DNA from: Vreelandella titanicae BH1
Lineage (GTDB): Bacteria; Pseudomonadota; Gammaproteobacteria; Pseudomonadales; Halomonadaceae
Reading direction: 5' to 3'
DNA length: 64,000 bases
NCBI RefSeq assembly: GCF_000336575.1
Contig: NZ_AOPO01000007.1
Location: forward strand, 1-64,000
Shown: positions 1 to 9,041 of the stretch, piece by piece
How positions within the stretch are numbered: position 1 is the first letter of the stretch
Layout of the letters: the number at the start of each line of letters is the position of its first letter
The notes under the pieces: model-generated
What the model saw: the letters and a program-made list of their open reading frames with translations, nothing else
Told to the model about the DNA's origin: nothing
Database searches by the model: none
Translations under genes and position numbers: made by a program

Positions 1-372
1 GCCGGCTTAGCCGGAGAGTCACCTAATGAGGCGACGTTTAATGAATGGCTGGAGAGTGGCCAAACACCAGAAGCACTAGCGGCCAGCCTGCTGGAAAGCG
101 AAGACTTGCTAACCACCGGCGAGCCGCTCGATGTTGAGGCCTTCATCGATACGCTTTATGAGCGGGTGCTCAATCGCACACCGGACACCGCTGGCGAGCA
201 GTATTGGCAAGAGGTGCTGCAAAACGGAGAGGCTACGCTGGTTGAAATGGTGCTGGCGTTTACGGACTCCGACGAACACCAACAACTCAGCCGTCCAGAC
301 GTGGATAATTATCTGGATCCAGCCAACCTGATAGGCGTTGAAACGGACCTTGAGTCCTACCTGTTCGGCTAG
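1..372 (+). CDS. DUF4214 domain protein, C-terminal part only
   Basis: The frame is open from the first base of the window, so this is the tail of a longer gene whose start lies outside. The visible 123 residues are acidic and helical. They contain a pattern typical of DUF4214 (LYERVLNRTPDTAGEQYW, then a 'SDEH' element). DUF4214 domains are often found in large secreted or RTX-like surface proteins of marine bacteria, and their function is not known. A strong hairpin follows the stop codon. The family call is good; any role is unknown because the N-terminal domains are missing. Confidence 0.75.
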   Translation, partial: AGLAGESPNEATFNEWLESGQTPEALAASLLESEDLLTTGEPLDVEAFIDTLYERVLNRTPDTAGEQYWQEVLQNGEATLVEMVLAFTDSDEHQQLSRPDVDNYLDPANLIGVETDLESYLFG

Positions 373-386
373 GGTCATGGACTAAC

Positions 387-421
387 CCCACGGCACCGCC
401 ACTAAGTGGCGGTGCCGTGGG
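387..421 (+). terminator. Strong hairpin after the DUF4214 gene
   Basis: A perfect 16 bp stem (CCCACGGCACCGCCAC and its complement) encloses a TAA loop 15 bases after the stop. Only two T residues follow, so it is a strong fold with a poor U-tract. It probably ends the transcript entering from the left. Confidence 0.65.
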
Positions 422-593
422 TTGATTATGGCTAACGACGAGTAAAACAACTTTTGCTTAGGGAATGCCTTGAGCGAAAGCTTTGTAACTTTTTAGATGT
501 GTCTATATTGGTGGGGTAATCGTCCTTGCCGACATAAGCCGCAGCGCTGACACTCTCTCTAATGCTTCGATTCCCCCTTAGCGGAGAGAGACT

Positions 594-1601
594 GTGACTC
601 GCCATATTGCTCTATTTGCCTATCCCGACTGCCAACTGCTGGATGTCTGCGGTCCCTGGCAGGTGTTTGCCAGCGCCAATGCACTAAGCCCCCAGCCGCT
701 CTATCAGTTAACTCTGGTCGCCGATGCCGTCGGCCCGGTTGCCACCAACGGCGGCCTAGCAGTGCACGCTACGCACACCTACCATCAACTTACCCCTTTA
801 CTGCCCCTGGATACGCTGTTGGTAGCGGGTGGCAGTGGTGTCATCCAGCAGAGTGAAATAGCCGCCGTGAAACAGGCGCTTTGTGAGATCGCCCCAGAGG
901 TACGACGACTTGGGTCCATCTGCTCTGGAGCATTTTTGTTAGCCGCTGCAGGGCTATTGGATGGCTGCCGCGTTACCACCCACTGGCGCCATGCCCAGCA
1001 ATTAGCCGAGGAGTACCCCGCGCTTAGCGTCGAGCCCGATGCGTTGTATGTCGAAAGCAACGCTCGCTATACCAGCGCAGGCGTAACGGCAGGGATTGAT
1101 TTGGCGCTTTCGCTGGTAGAAGCAGATCACGGTGCTGATCTAGCTGGTCGAGTGGCCCGTGAGCTAGTGGTGTTTTTGCAGCGCCCTGGTGGGCAGTCGC
1201 AGTTCAGCGAGATACTGCGACACCAACAAGAGGCGGGGCCGCTGCGCCGCTTGCTGGATCAGCTCCACGCCGACCCCAGCGTAGATCACGGGCTTGAGAG
1301 CATGGCCGACCTGATGGCGGTCTCCCCGCGCCATTTAACCCGGTTATTTAGGCGCTACTTAAATACCACCCCCGGCGCTTACCTGACCCAACTACGTCTT
1401 GAACAAGCGCGCTTGGCGCTGCTTAACGGGCGCGAAAACGTATCCCTCGAGCGCCTGGCGCAACGCTGGCGGCTGGGCGGCGCAGAACAACTGCGCCGCC
1501 AGTTTCAGCGTTACTACGGCGTATCACCCTCGGTATATCGCCAGCGCTTTGCGTCTTCCCATACAGATGATTCTATTCAGGAGAGCGTTTCATGCCTTTA
1601 A
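594..1601 (+). CDS. GlxA-type AraC family regulator with DJ-1/PfpI domain
   Basis: A 335-residue transcription regulator with two parts. Residues about 1-180 form a DJ-1/PfpI (class I glutamine amidotransferase-like) sensor domain with Cys110 in the nucleophile-elbow sequence SICSGAF. Residues about 235-322 form an AraC double helix-turn-helix. The start is GTG, preceded by GGAGAGAG. Its last 10 bases overlap the start of the MFS gene, so the two are translationally coupled. It most likely controls that transporter, as many GlxA-like regulators control a neighbour. The inducer is unknown. Confidence 0.9.
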   Translation: MTRHIALFAYPDCQLLDVCGPWQVFASANALSPQPLYQLTLVADAVGPVATNGGLAVHATHTYHQLTPLLPLDTLLVAGGSGVIQQSEIAAVKQALCEIAPEVRRLGSICSGAFLLAAAGLLDGCRVTTHWRHAQQLAEEYPALSVEPDALYVESNARYTSAGVTAGIDLALSLVEADHGADLAGRVARELVVFLQRPGGQSQFSEILRHQQEAGPLRRLLDQLHADPSVDHGLESMADLMAVSPRHLTRLFRRYLNTTPGAYLTQLRLEQARLALLNGRENVSLERLAQRWRLGGAEQLRRQFQRYYGVSPSVYRQRFASSHTDDSIQESVSCL

Positions 1602-2755
1602 CCGTCACCCTATTGTCGCTCTGCCAGGCGCTACTGGTTACCGGTAATGTCTTACTGATTGCCGTTTCGCCGCTGATTGGGGCGTCTTTGGCGCCAAGTG
1701 CGTCCTGGTCGACCGCGCCGGTCGCCACCCAGTGGCTGGGGCTGATGTGTGCCACCATTCCCGCCTCGTTAATTATGGCCAGGCTGGGCCGGAAGCGCGG
1801 CTTTATACTGGGCAACCTTGTGGGACTGGTGGGCGCACTGCTCGCCGTGCAGGCGCTGATCGGCGAGCGCTTTGGGCTGTTCTTGCTGGCAACCTGGCTG
1901 ATTGGTATCGGCATTGGCTTTGGTCAGCTCTATCGCTTTGCCGCGGTGGAAGCTGCCCCTACGCCGATGCGTGACCGGGCGATTGGTTTGGTGATGGGGG
2001 GCGGTGTGCTGGCTGCATTTGCCGGGCCGTGGTTGGCCAGAGTGAGCCGTGAGCTGGGGGAGGTGCCGTTTCTGGGCAGCTTTGTGGGCTTGGCAGCGCT
2101 CTACGCACTGGCGTTAGTGGTGCTGATGCTGACGCAACTACCGCCTGCTTCCCGCACCCACGGCGAAGGCAATGCACTGTCGCTGGGTAAGATACTCCGC
2201 CAGCCTGGATTTATTGTGGCGGTGAGCGCGGCGATGATCGGATACGGCGTGATGAATCTGGCCATGACCGCCACGCCGCTCGCCATGGCGGGGGCTGGAC
2301 ACCACTTTAACCATGTTTCAATGACCATTCAGTGGCACGTGGTAGCGATGTTTTTACCCTCGTTCTTTACTGGCCATTTGGCCACCCGCTTCGGCGCTAA
2401 GCAAGTCATTGTGGCCGGCTGCCTGCTGCTGGTGGCAAGTGCCTTGGTCGCTCAGTTGGGTATCAGTTTAGCCGGTTTCAACGTGGCGCTGATTTTGCTG
2501 GGCTTGGGCTGGAATTTTACCTTTCTGCCCGCTACCGGGCTGCTCACTGAGAGCTACCGCCCGGTGGATAAAGCGCGCACCCAGGCCGCCAACGAGTTTT
2601 TAGTCTTTGGCACCGCCGCTATCACTGCGTTGCTCGCTGGGCCCTTGGTCAGCGGCTTAGGCTGGGCGACACTTAATCTACTGTTGATCCCTATCTCGCT
2701 GGTGCCCTTGGCGGTGCTGGTGTGGCAGCACCGAACCAAGCTGGCAAACGCTTAA
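1592..2755 (+). CDS. MFS transporter
   Basis: A 387-residue major facilitator protein with about 12 hydrophobic segments and the loop motif ARLGRKRG between segments 2 and 3, typical of the superfamily. It is preceded by AGGAGAG, which lies inside the end of the regulator gene, so the pair forms one operon. Substrate cannot be read from sequence; small MFS proteins paired with GlxA-like regulators are often exporters. The stop codon overlaps that of the convergent HAD gene: the palindrome TTAA serves both. Confidence 0.85.
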   Translation: MPLTVTLLSLCQALLVTGNVLLIAVSPLIGASLAPSASWSTAPVATQWLGLMCATIPASLIMARLGRKRGFILGNLVGLVGALLAVQALIGERFGLFLLATWLIGIGIGFGQLYRFAAVEAAPTPMRDRAIGLVMGGGVLAAFAGPWLARVSRELGEVPFLGSFVGLAALYALALVVLMLTQLPPASRTHGEGNALSLGKILRQPGFIVAVSAAMIGYGVMNLAMTATPLAMAGAGHHFNHVSMTIQWHVVAMFLPSFFTGHLATRFGAKQVIVAGCLLLVASALVAQLGISLAGFNVALILLGLGWNFTFLPATGLLTESYRPVDKARTQAANEFLVFGTAAITALLAGPLVSGLGWATLNLLLIPISLVPLAVLVWQHRTKLANA

Positions 2756-3198
2756 AAATCCCCCGGCGCGCACTGCAGGCAAGTAAGCCCGAGCGCGCGC
2801 CACTGGGCGACCACGGCATCACGGTCATCCAGCACCAGCCAAGGCGTAAAGCCGTCGCTGCGCATTTGATTGAGTAGCGCGGCTTTCACCTCTTCATCAT
2901 CTATATGGTCATCGCCCTCAGGGCGCAGGTACATGGCATCAAAGGGGATAGTGTGGCGCTCTAGCCAGCGCTGGGTATGCTCACGATGGCTATCCGGGCG
3001 GCCGCTGCAAATCACGATCTGCTGGCCTTGGGCCTTCAGTATCTTGACCAGCTTGGCCACCGCTTCGATCACCGGCGCTTCGGCCATATGGGCAAAGAAG
3101 GGCTCCCACTGTTTTTGGCTGCCCAGCACCCAGTCACTGACCTGGTGGGGGTGAAACTCGGCTAAGGTGCCGTCAACATCAACAATTACTGCGGACAT
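2752..3198 (-). CDS. HAD phosphatase, polynucleotide-kinase 3'-phosphatase-like
   Basis: A 148-residue HAD-superfamily protein. The N-terminal DVDGTLAEF carries the nucleophile and acid aspartates (DxDGT), VICSGRP is motif II, and WLVLDDRDAVVAQWR carries the acidic motif IV. The layout matches the stand-alone phosphatase domain of T4-type polynucleotide kinase, without a kinase domain. It is the last gene of the leftward ABC-transporter operon and overlaps the end of the metallo-hydrolase gene by 13 bases. A role in removing phosphate from an imported compound is inference. Confidence 0.8.
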   Translation of the reverse strand: MSAVIVDVDGTLAEFHPHQVSDWVLGSQKQWEPFFAHMAEAPVIEAVAKLVKILKAQGQQIVICSGRPDSHREHTQRWLERHTIPFDAMYLRPEGDDHIDDEEVKAALLNQMRSDGFTPWLVLDDRDAVVAQWRALGLTCLQCAPGDF

Positions 3199-4277
3199 GC
3201 AAAACTCCCTAAACTGGAAAGGGTGACTAGACGTGAATGAGCAGATAAACGCTGGGCAGTGCAGAGGCGCTCGCCTAGTAGTCCATGCCAGGCATTCAAT
3301 TCGTTATTGGCAAGCTGGGTAAATAGCGGCACCACTTGAGTGGCGCCCAACTGATCGGCAAGCGCCACCAGGTGCGACGCGCGTAGGTGAACATTCCAGC
3401 GCTGCCAACTGATTTGGCCTGCCGCTAGCTCGGCGCGGCGATCAGGAGTCAGATAGCCGGTGTGGAGCAGGTGGTGGTCGGGCCACTGTTCCGGCGTATC
3501 GCTGCGATCGCACATCAACATAAGGGTTGGCGGGCAAGCGTTTTGCCGCGCTAAAAGCGAGCGAATCGAGTGGTCGAGCCCAGGCCGACGCAGTGTTGCA
3601 GGCAGTGCCAATAGCGCGGCCAGGTTGTCGCGAATCACCGGGTCGATGGCGAGCGTTAACTGCCGCTGGTCAGCTTCTTCCGCCAGCCATAGTGCCATTT
3701 CCAGGGCACGGCCGGTTTCCGGCACTGGAAATGCCAGCGGCTGATAAAGATGCTCACTAATGGCCTGTACACAATGTGCTTGGGGTTGGTCGTAGCTGCC
3801 GTAGGAGGCATCCAGTAGCGCAATAGCCGCTTTCGGCGGAGTATCAAAAGGAAACAGTCGCGACTCAAAACAGGCGTCGCCGCTATAGTAAACACCGCCC
3901 CCTACCGCTAAATGTAGCCACACACCGCCTAGCGAGTGCCCCGCTTGGCCGGTAGTAACGGTGATGCCTTCCACCTCTAACGTACCGCGTTCGGGCAAGG
4001 AGCGCCACGCGCGGTTGTGAGGCAAGGCCTTGGCTACCAGCGGTGTGCAATAAAGTGGCACGTTCTCCGCTAGCTCGGCCACGCCGCCAATATGGTCAAT
4101 ATGGTCGTGGCTAATCAGCACGGCATCCACATTCAGGTTGTTTGCCCAAGTAATGGCGTCATCCGGGTGGAGTGCACCGCCTGCATCTAGCAGTAAGCGT
4201 TTTCCCTGGGCTGCTACCACTATCGCGGCAGGCCCTTTGGCGCCTAAACCACTGAGAATCTCGATAGTGACACTCAT
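3186..4277 (-). CDS. Metallo-beta-lactamase fold hydrolase
   Basis: A 363-residue MBL-fold protein. The zinc motif SHDHIDHIGG (HxHxDH) is followed by GHSLGG and SGDACF, which supply the remaining His and Asp ligands, and by a long C-terminal part. An in-frame extension of six residues exists, but the ATG at 4277 overlaps the stop of the ABC ATPase gene as ATGA and is the better start. MBL proteins in such operons (for example PhnP) are phosphodiesterases. Here the context of an ABC importer and a HAD phosphatase suggests hydrolysis of an imported ester, but the substrate is not known. Confidence 0.82.
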   Translation of the reverse strand: MSVTIEILSGLGAKGPAAIVVAAQGKRLLLDAGGALHPDDAITWANNLNVDAVLISHDHIDHIGGVAELAENVPLYCTPLVAKALPHNRAWRSLPERGTLEVEGITVTTGQAGHSLGGVWLHLAVGGGVYYSGDACFESRLFPFDTPPKAAIALLDASYGSYDQPQAHCVQAISEHLYQPLAFPVPETGRALEMALWLAEEADQRQLTLAIDPVIRDNLAALLALPATLRRPGLDHSIRSLLARQNACPPTLMLMCDRSDTPEQWPDHHLLHTGYLTPDRRAELAAGQISWQRWNVHLRASHLVALADQLGATQVVPLFTQLANNELNAWHGLLGERLCTAQRLSAHSRLVTLSSLGSFACPQ

Positions 4278-5365
4278 TGGTCGGGCTCCAGGCACCAGCC
4301 CTGCTGAAGGTCGACGGCAACCTGGCTACCCAGGTCGGGCGCGGTGTGGTGGTAGGCCAGCAGTGTTTCCCCGCTGGGCAGGCGCAGTGTGAGCTCATAG
4401 CGCTCGCCGCGGAAAATCACGCTCTCCACCTGTGCGGCAAGCTGGTTATGAGTGGGAGCCGCGGAGGATGCTAGTGCCGCGCTGATCTGAATATGTTCCG
4501 GGCGCACCAGCACGCTTTGGGTTCGTTCGGACTCGATGGCGTTCAGCCCGCGCATCAGGGCCGCGCCCTCAAGGAGCTTCCCTGGGTGACCGGCGGCGAC
4601 CTTTAATTGGCTGCCCTGGCCGATAAAGCCCGCCACCCAGGCGGTTCTCGGCTGCCTGTAAAGGGTTTCAGGGGCGCCCCATTGAACCAGCTTGCCCGCT
4701 TTCATCACGGCGATTTTGTCCGCCAGCGCCATGGCTTCGGTTTGGTCGTGGGTGACATAGACCAGCGTGGCGCCAGTGCGCTGGTGAAAATCGCGGAAGC
4801 TGTGCTCCATGGTGGCGCGCAGGTGCCGATCAAGGTTGGCCAGCGGCTCATCCAGCAGCACCACCGAAGGGTCGCTCACCAAGCAGCGCGCCAGGGCCAC
4901 CCGCTGGCGCTGGCCGCCGCTAAGGGCTTGGGGCATGCGATCGGCGTAGGCATCGAGCTCCACCAGGGCTAGGGCCTGCTGCACCTTTTGCTGATACGCC
5001 GCCCCGCGCAGGCCGCGTAGCTTGACCGGGTAGCCGACGTTGTCAGCCACGCTCATATGCGGCCATAGCGCATATGATTGGAACACCATGGCCATATTGC
5101 GCTGTTCAGGCGGCACATGGGTATCGGCGCTGGCCAGGGTGCGATTGGCTAATTGAATCGTACCGTCGTTGATCGTTTCAAAGCCTGCCAGCATGCGTAG
5201 CATGGTGGTTTTGCCACAGCCGCTGGGGCCGAGCAGGGCGACAAACTCGCCTGGATTGATCGTCAGCGACAGCGCATCAACTGCCGTCTGCTCGCCAAAG
5301 CGCTTGGTGACACGGTCGATCGTTAGCCCTGCTGTGTTTAACCCTGATGTGTCTAGCTCTGCCAT
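4274..5365 (-). CDS. ABC transporter ATP-binding protein, Fe3+/spermidine/2-AEP class
   Basis: A 363-residue ATPase of the FbpC/PotA class. Walker A is GPSGCGKTT, the signature is LSGGQRQRVALARC, and Walker B is VVLLDEPLANLD followed by the switch histidine in VTHDQ. A C-terminal TOBE-type domain follows. It overlaps the permease gene upstream by 13 bases and the MBL gene downstream by four. It energises the importer formed with the fused permease and the periplasmic protein encoded upstream. Confidence 0.93.
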   Translation of the reverse strand: MAELDTSGLNTAGLTIDRVTKRFGEQTAVDALSLTINPGEFVALLGPSGCGKTTMLRMLAGFETINDGTIQLANRTLASADTHVPPEQRNMAMVFQSYALWPHMSVADNVGYPVKLRGLRGAAYQQKVQQALALVELDAYADRMPQALSGGQRQRVALARCLVSDPSVVLLDEPLANLDRHLRATMEHSFRDFHQRTGATLVYVTHDQTEAMALADKIAVMKAGKLVQWGAPETLYRQPRTAWVAGFIGQGSQLKVAAGHPGKLLEGAALMRGLNAIESERTQSVLVRPEHIQISAALASSAAPTHNQLAAQVESVIFRGERYELTLRLPSGETLLAYHHTAPDLGSQVAVDLQQGWCLEPDQ

Positions 5366-7083
5366 GGAATGACTCCTTTGGGTAAACGCGGCGCCAGTAA
5401 ACTGAGTGTCAGCATCAGCGAGGCGACCATGATCACCACCAGCACTGACACCGCAGAGGCCAGCACGCTTTCGCCGCCTTCGTCGAGGTTGAAAATCAGC
5501 ACGCCGAGGGTTTCGTTACCGGCGCTCCATAGCAGGGCTGACACGGTCAGTTCGTTGACCGCCAGCAGAAACACCAGCAGGCCGCCTGCGAACAGCGCGG
5601 GCGCGACCAGGGGTAAAATAATGCTGCCCAGGCGCCGCCAGGGGCCTGCACCCGCGAGCTGTGCCGCCTCTTCAAGGGAAGGATCCAGCTGCGCCAGGCT
5701 GGCGGCGACGGGCTTGACGCAGACCACCAGAAAGCGCGCCAGGTAAGCGATAAAAATCAGCCCCAAGGTGCCGTAGAGCGCCACATTGATAATCGGCAGC
5801 GGGCGAACAAATAGCAGGATGCAGGCAATGGCCAATACCACGCCGGGAAGCGCATAGGGAATCTCAATGGCACTGAGTACCATACCCCGCCAACGCTCCG
5901 GCAGGCGCTGTAGCCGGTAAGCCAATGGCAGACTGAGCAGCATCAGCACCACAGCCGCGCTGCCCGCCAGCCACAGACTGTTGTTCACCGCTCGCCATGT
6001 GGCGCCTTGGCGACCCACCACTTCGGCGTAAGCGTTCAGGGTGGCGGTCTCGGCGTTTAATGGCACGCCCATGGCGGGTACCAGCGAGCTGATGATCAGG
6101 GCAAGCAGCGGCGCGACCAGAATAATCAGTAAGATCCCGACGAGCGTGGCGGTCACCAGCGAGCGCCAGCTTCCCAGGGTGAAATCATGGGAGCGCCCAC
6201 TATGGCCGCCCAGCCCGAAGCGGCTGCGATTCATTAACTGCTGCTGTAACGCCACCCCGGCCAGTGCCAGTAACCCAATCAGCAAGGAGAGCGCAGCCAT
6301 CTCTGCCAACACCCCGGTGCCGAAGTTGGCCATACGCTGGTAGATCAGTGTGGGCAGCACGTAATAGCCTGCGGGAATACCCAGCATGGCGGGGATGCCA
6401 AAGTTGCCCAGGCTGGAGATAAACGCCATCGCGCCCCCGGCGATCAAGCCGCTACGGGTCACGGGTAGAATAATGTGACCCCACACCTGGGTCTGTTTGG
6501 CACCGCTAATGCGGGCGGCTTCAATAAGCTCTCGGGGTAGCGAAAGCAGGCTGGTGCGCAGGGCTAAAAACACCAGCGGTGCGCTCTGGATGCCCAGCAG
6601 TAAGGCGATACCTTCAGCGGAGTAGAGTGGTTGCGGGCTGCCCAGTGGTGGCGCCAAGCCAATGCTTTTCAGTAGCGGGCTGGCCGGGCCAAAGAGCTGC
6701 AGCCAGCTCAGGGCGGTAACCTGGGGCGGAATCATCATCGGCAGCATAAAGCAGAACACCAGCCACGCTTTGCCGCGCACATTGGTGAGCGTGGTGGCAA
6801 AGGCGAATAGACTGCCCAGCACCAGAGCGATCAGCATGCCGAGCCCCGAGGTATACAGGCTATGCCAGAGTGCTCGCCAAGTGCTGGCACTACTGAGCAC
6901 CTGCCACAGCGGTGACTGGCGGCCCTGAGCAAGATCGCTCAACGCCTCCATCAGCAGACGCAGGCTGGGTGCCAGGCTCAGCAGTACAATGGCGATCAGC
7001 AGGCTTGAAAGCAGCCAGCGGTGCTGGCTGCCGTACTTGTTGTCGTTACCGGTCTTGTTGTCAAAGATGAGAGCGGACGTCAT
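5353..7083 (-). CDS. ABC transporter permease, fused two-domain (FbpB/PhnU-V type)
   Basis: A 576-residue inner-membrane protein with about 12 transmembrane segments arranged as two homologous permease halves. Each half has an EAA-type loop: ELIEAARISGAKQTQVWGHI near the end of half one and LEEAAQLAGAGPWRRLGSI in half two. Such fused permeases occur in iron(III), thiamine and 2-aminoethylphosphonate importers. It sits two bases from the end of the binding-protein gene. The ligand is not determined by the permease sequence. Confidence 0.92.
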   Translation of the reverse strand: MTSALIFDNKTGNDNKYGSQHRWLLSSLLIAIVLLSLAPSLRLLMEALSDLAQGRQSPLWQVLSSASTWRALWHSLYTSGLGMLIALVLGSLFAFATTLTNVRGKAWLVFCFMLPMMIPPQVTALSWLQLFGPASPLLKSIGLAPPLGSPQPLYSAEGIALLLGIQSAPLVFLALRTSLLSLPRELIEAARISGAKQTQVWGHIILPVTRSGLIAGGAMAFISSLGNFGIPAMLGIPAGYYVLPTLIYQRMANFGTGVLAEMAALSLLIGLLALAGVALQQQLMNRSRFGLGGHSGRSHDFTLGSWRSLVTATLVGILLIILVAPLLALIISSLVPAMGVPLNAETATLNAYAEVVGRQGATWRAVNNSLWLAGSAAVVLMLLSLPLAYRLQRLPERWRGMVLSAIEIPYALPGVVLAIACILLFVRPLPIINVALYGTLGLIFIAYLARFLVVCVKPVAASLAQLDPSLEEAAQLAGAGPWRRLGSIILPLVAPALFAGGLLVFLLAVNELTVSALLWSAGNETLGVLIFNLDEGGESVLASAVSVLVVIMVASLMLTLSLLAPRLPKGVIPWQS

Positions 7084-7085
7084 GA

Positions 7086-8090
7086 TTACCCGCCGAAGAG
7101 GTCACTAAAACTCTGTTTAAGCTCTTCTTCCTGCGCCAATGCCTGCTCGGTATCAACCGGCATCAGGGTAATGCTATTGCGCTCGGGGAAGCCTTCCGGT
7201 GGGGTAACGTCGTTGTGAGCAGGCAGATAGCCTTGCTGGCTGACCAGCTCCTGGCCCTGCTGGGAAAGCACAAAATCAACAAACTTTTGCGCGGCCTCGA
7301 CATTCTCTGCACCTTGCATAATGGCGACCGGCTCGGTCACCGCGCTCACGCCCTCTTCCGGGAACACGAATTCGACCGGCGAGCCTTTGGCAGCTTCACG
7401 AATTGGCAGGAAATCCACCACGATGCCGTAGGGCTTGGTGCCCGCGGCCACGGCATTAAATACGCCACCATTGCCGCCCTGTGCTTCGGTACGGTTTTCA
7501 TGAAGCGCTTCGTAATACGCCATGCCAAGGTCAGGGTTGGCAGTGATCGACGCCATATGGATCAGTGCCGCGCCGGAGTAAAGCGGACTAGGCATGGTGA
7601 CCAACCCTTCGTAGTCAGGCCCCAGCAGGTCTTGCCAGCTCTGCGGCTGATGCTCGGCGCCGGTGTTATAGACAATCCCGGTGGTGATCAGCTTGGTGCC
7701 GTAGTAGTAGCCTTCTGGGTCATACAGGTCGGCGTCATAGGCCTGGCGCTCATCGCTTAGGTAAGGCTGTAAATGGCCCTCTTGCTTAAGTGATTCCATG
7801 GTCATGCTGTCGGCAATCAGCAGCACGTCAGGGTTGCTCACCCCGGCTGAAAGTTCCGAGCGCAGCCGGGTCATCAAGCGCGTGGTACCGTCGCGTACCC
7901 ACTCCACTTCAATATCAGGATAGGCTGCTTCAAAGGCGTCAACGGTTTGCTGTGCATCGCTATTGGGCTGGCTGGTGTAGAGCGTTAGCGTTTCGTTCGC
8001 CGCTACCTGAGCCGAAAGGGAAAAGCTGGCTACCGCGACGGCAGTAGTAAGGGCAGATGTCGGAATAGATAACAGGGGGCGCTTCAACAT
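7086..8090 (-). CDS. ABC transporter periplasmic binding protein, iron/2-AEP type
   Basis: A 334-residue protein with an N-terminal signal peptide (basic start, hydrophobic stretch, cleavage near SAQVAANETL). The mature part opens with LTLYTSQPNSDAQQ, typical of the FbpA/PhnS/ThiB group of solute-binding proteins. It is the first gene of a leftward operon reading binding protein, permease, ATPase, MBL hydrolase, HAD phosphatase. The tyrosine pair usual for iron-binding FbpA is not obvious to me. Together with the two hydrolases this favours an organic phosphate or similar ester over iron. Confidence 0.88.
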   Translation of the reverse strand: MLKRPLLSIPTSALTTAVAVASFSLSAQVAANETLTLYTSQPNSDAQQTVDAFEAAYPDIEVEWVRDGTTRLMTRLRSELSAGVSNPDVLLIADSMTMESLKQEGHLQPYLSDERQAYDADLYDPEGYYYGTKLITTGIVYNTGAEHQPQSWQDLLGPDYEGLVTMPSPLYSGAALIHMASITANPDLGMAYYEALHENRTEAQGGNGGVFNAVAAGTKPYGIVVDFLPIREAAKGSPVEFVFPEEGVSAVTEPVAIMQGAENVEAAQKFVDFVLSQQGQELVSQQGYLPAHNDVTPPEGFPERNSITLMPVDTEQALAQEEELKQSFSDLFGG

Positions 8091-8157
8091 GGGTAAACCT
8101 CCAGTGAGTGAACCCCACCTAAGCTACTGTCATCTGCTTACAACAAAGTGACACTAT

Positions 8158-8209
8158 GCTTTCGTTCAACATTTTGTAGCTTTCGTTTGCTGCACTTTTT
8201 GCTTTCGTT
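8158..8209. promoter_or_regulatory. Three direct repeats GCTTTCGTT, probable DeoR-family operator
   Basis: GCTTTCGTT occurs exactly at 8158-8166, 8179-8187 and 8201-8209, with start-to-start distances of 21 and 22 bases, about two helical turns. The array fills the gap between the binding-protein gene and the DeoR gene. TTTCGTT-like direct repeats are known operators of DeoR-family repressors, so this is probably the site through which the neighbouring regulator controls both directions. Confidence 0.7.
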
Positions 8210-8224
8210 GTGCCGAGAGGGGTT

Positions 8225-8977
8225 ATGCGCCAGTTCGAACGTCGACAACAGCTGTTACAGCGAATCCACTCACAAGGGCGCCAGTCGGTAGACAGCCTGG
8301 CAGGCGAGTTTGGGGTTTCTGTGCAAACCCTGCGTGGGGATATTCGCCACCTAGCCGATAAAGGCCTGGTGCTGCGCCGCCAAGGGGAGGTGCTGCCGTT
8401 TCCCGAGCAGGAAAATATCGGCTACGACCAGCGTCAGATCGTTAACGTGGCGGGTAAACGGCAGATCGCGGCGCGGGCAGCGAGCTTGGTACAGGATCAT
8501 CAAGCACTGTTCTTAGGCACGGGCACCACGGTTGAGCAGTTGGCCGATGCGCTGAGTGATAAGCAAGGCCTGCATATCATGACCAATAACCTGCATGCGC
8601 TGATTAAGCTGTGCCAGTTGAAGTGTGAGTTAGTAGTAGCCGGTGGGCGAGTGCGTCGTCGCGACCAGGATGTGATTGGCGGCGATGCCTGGCGCTTTTT
8701 TCAACGCTACCGTGCCGATGTGGGGATTGTGTCGGTGGGGGGAATGGATAGCCATGGCCAGCTTTATGACTACAACGACGACGAAGTGATGGCCCGTGAG
8801 GCGCTGTTGGCCCATGCCGGTTATCGCGTGTTAGTGCTGGATAAAACCAAGTTCGACCTGCCACTACGCTGCGCCGCGGGTCAACTGGGTGATTATGATG
8901 CCGTAGTGACCGATGTACCGCTGCCAGACAAACTACGCAGCCCCTTGGCTGCCCAAGGCGTTCGGTTTTTGGGCTAA
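8225..8977 (+). CDS. DeoR/GlpR family transcriptional regulator
   Basis: A 250-residue DeoR-family repressor. The N-terminal winged helix-turn-helix contains SVDSLAGEFGVSVQTLRGDI, and the C-terminal DeoR sensor domain contains FLGTGTTVEQLADAL and DKTKFDL. A GTG at 8210 is possible, but the ATG at 8225 has GAGAGGGG directly upstream. Also, the third operator repeat would lie inside the coding region if GTG were used. The family senses phosphorylated sugars or similar small phosphates, which fits a divergent operon carrying two candidate phosphoesterases. Confidence 0.9.
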   Translation: MRQFERRQQLLQRIHSQGRQSVDSLAGEFGVSVQTLRGDIRHLADKGLVLRRQGEVLPFPEQENIGYDQRQIVNVAGKRQIAARAASLVQDHQALFLGTGTTVEQLADALSDKQGLHIMTNNLHALIKLCQLKCELVVAGGRVRRRDQDVIGGDAWRFFQRYRADVGIVSVGGMDSHGQLYDYNDDEVMAREALLAHAGYRVLVLDKTKFDLPLRCAAGQLGDYDAVVTDVPLPDKLRSPLAAQGVRFLG

Positions 8978-9041
8978 CGGTGCACGCTTCTCGTTACTGC
9001 TATGCTGATAGATTGCTAGTGCCGAAGCGAGGAGTGCGATT

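Noticed and set aside
484-510. Sigma-70 promoter before the GlxA-type gene (TTGTAA ... TATATT)
   Set aside because: The spacer is only about 15 bases, too short for confident assignment.
3186-8090. Ferric iron importer
   Set aside because: The transporter parts fit, but the two hydrolases in the same operon and the DeoR regulator argue for an organic substrate; no Fur-like box was seen.
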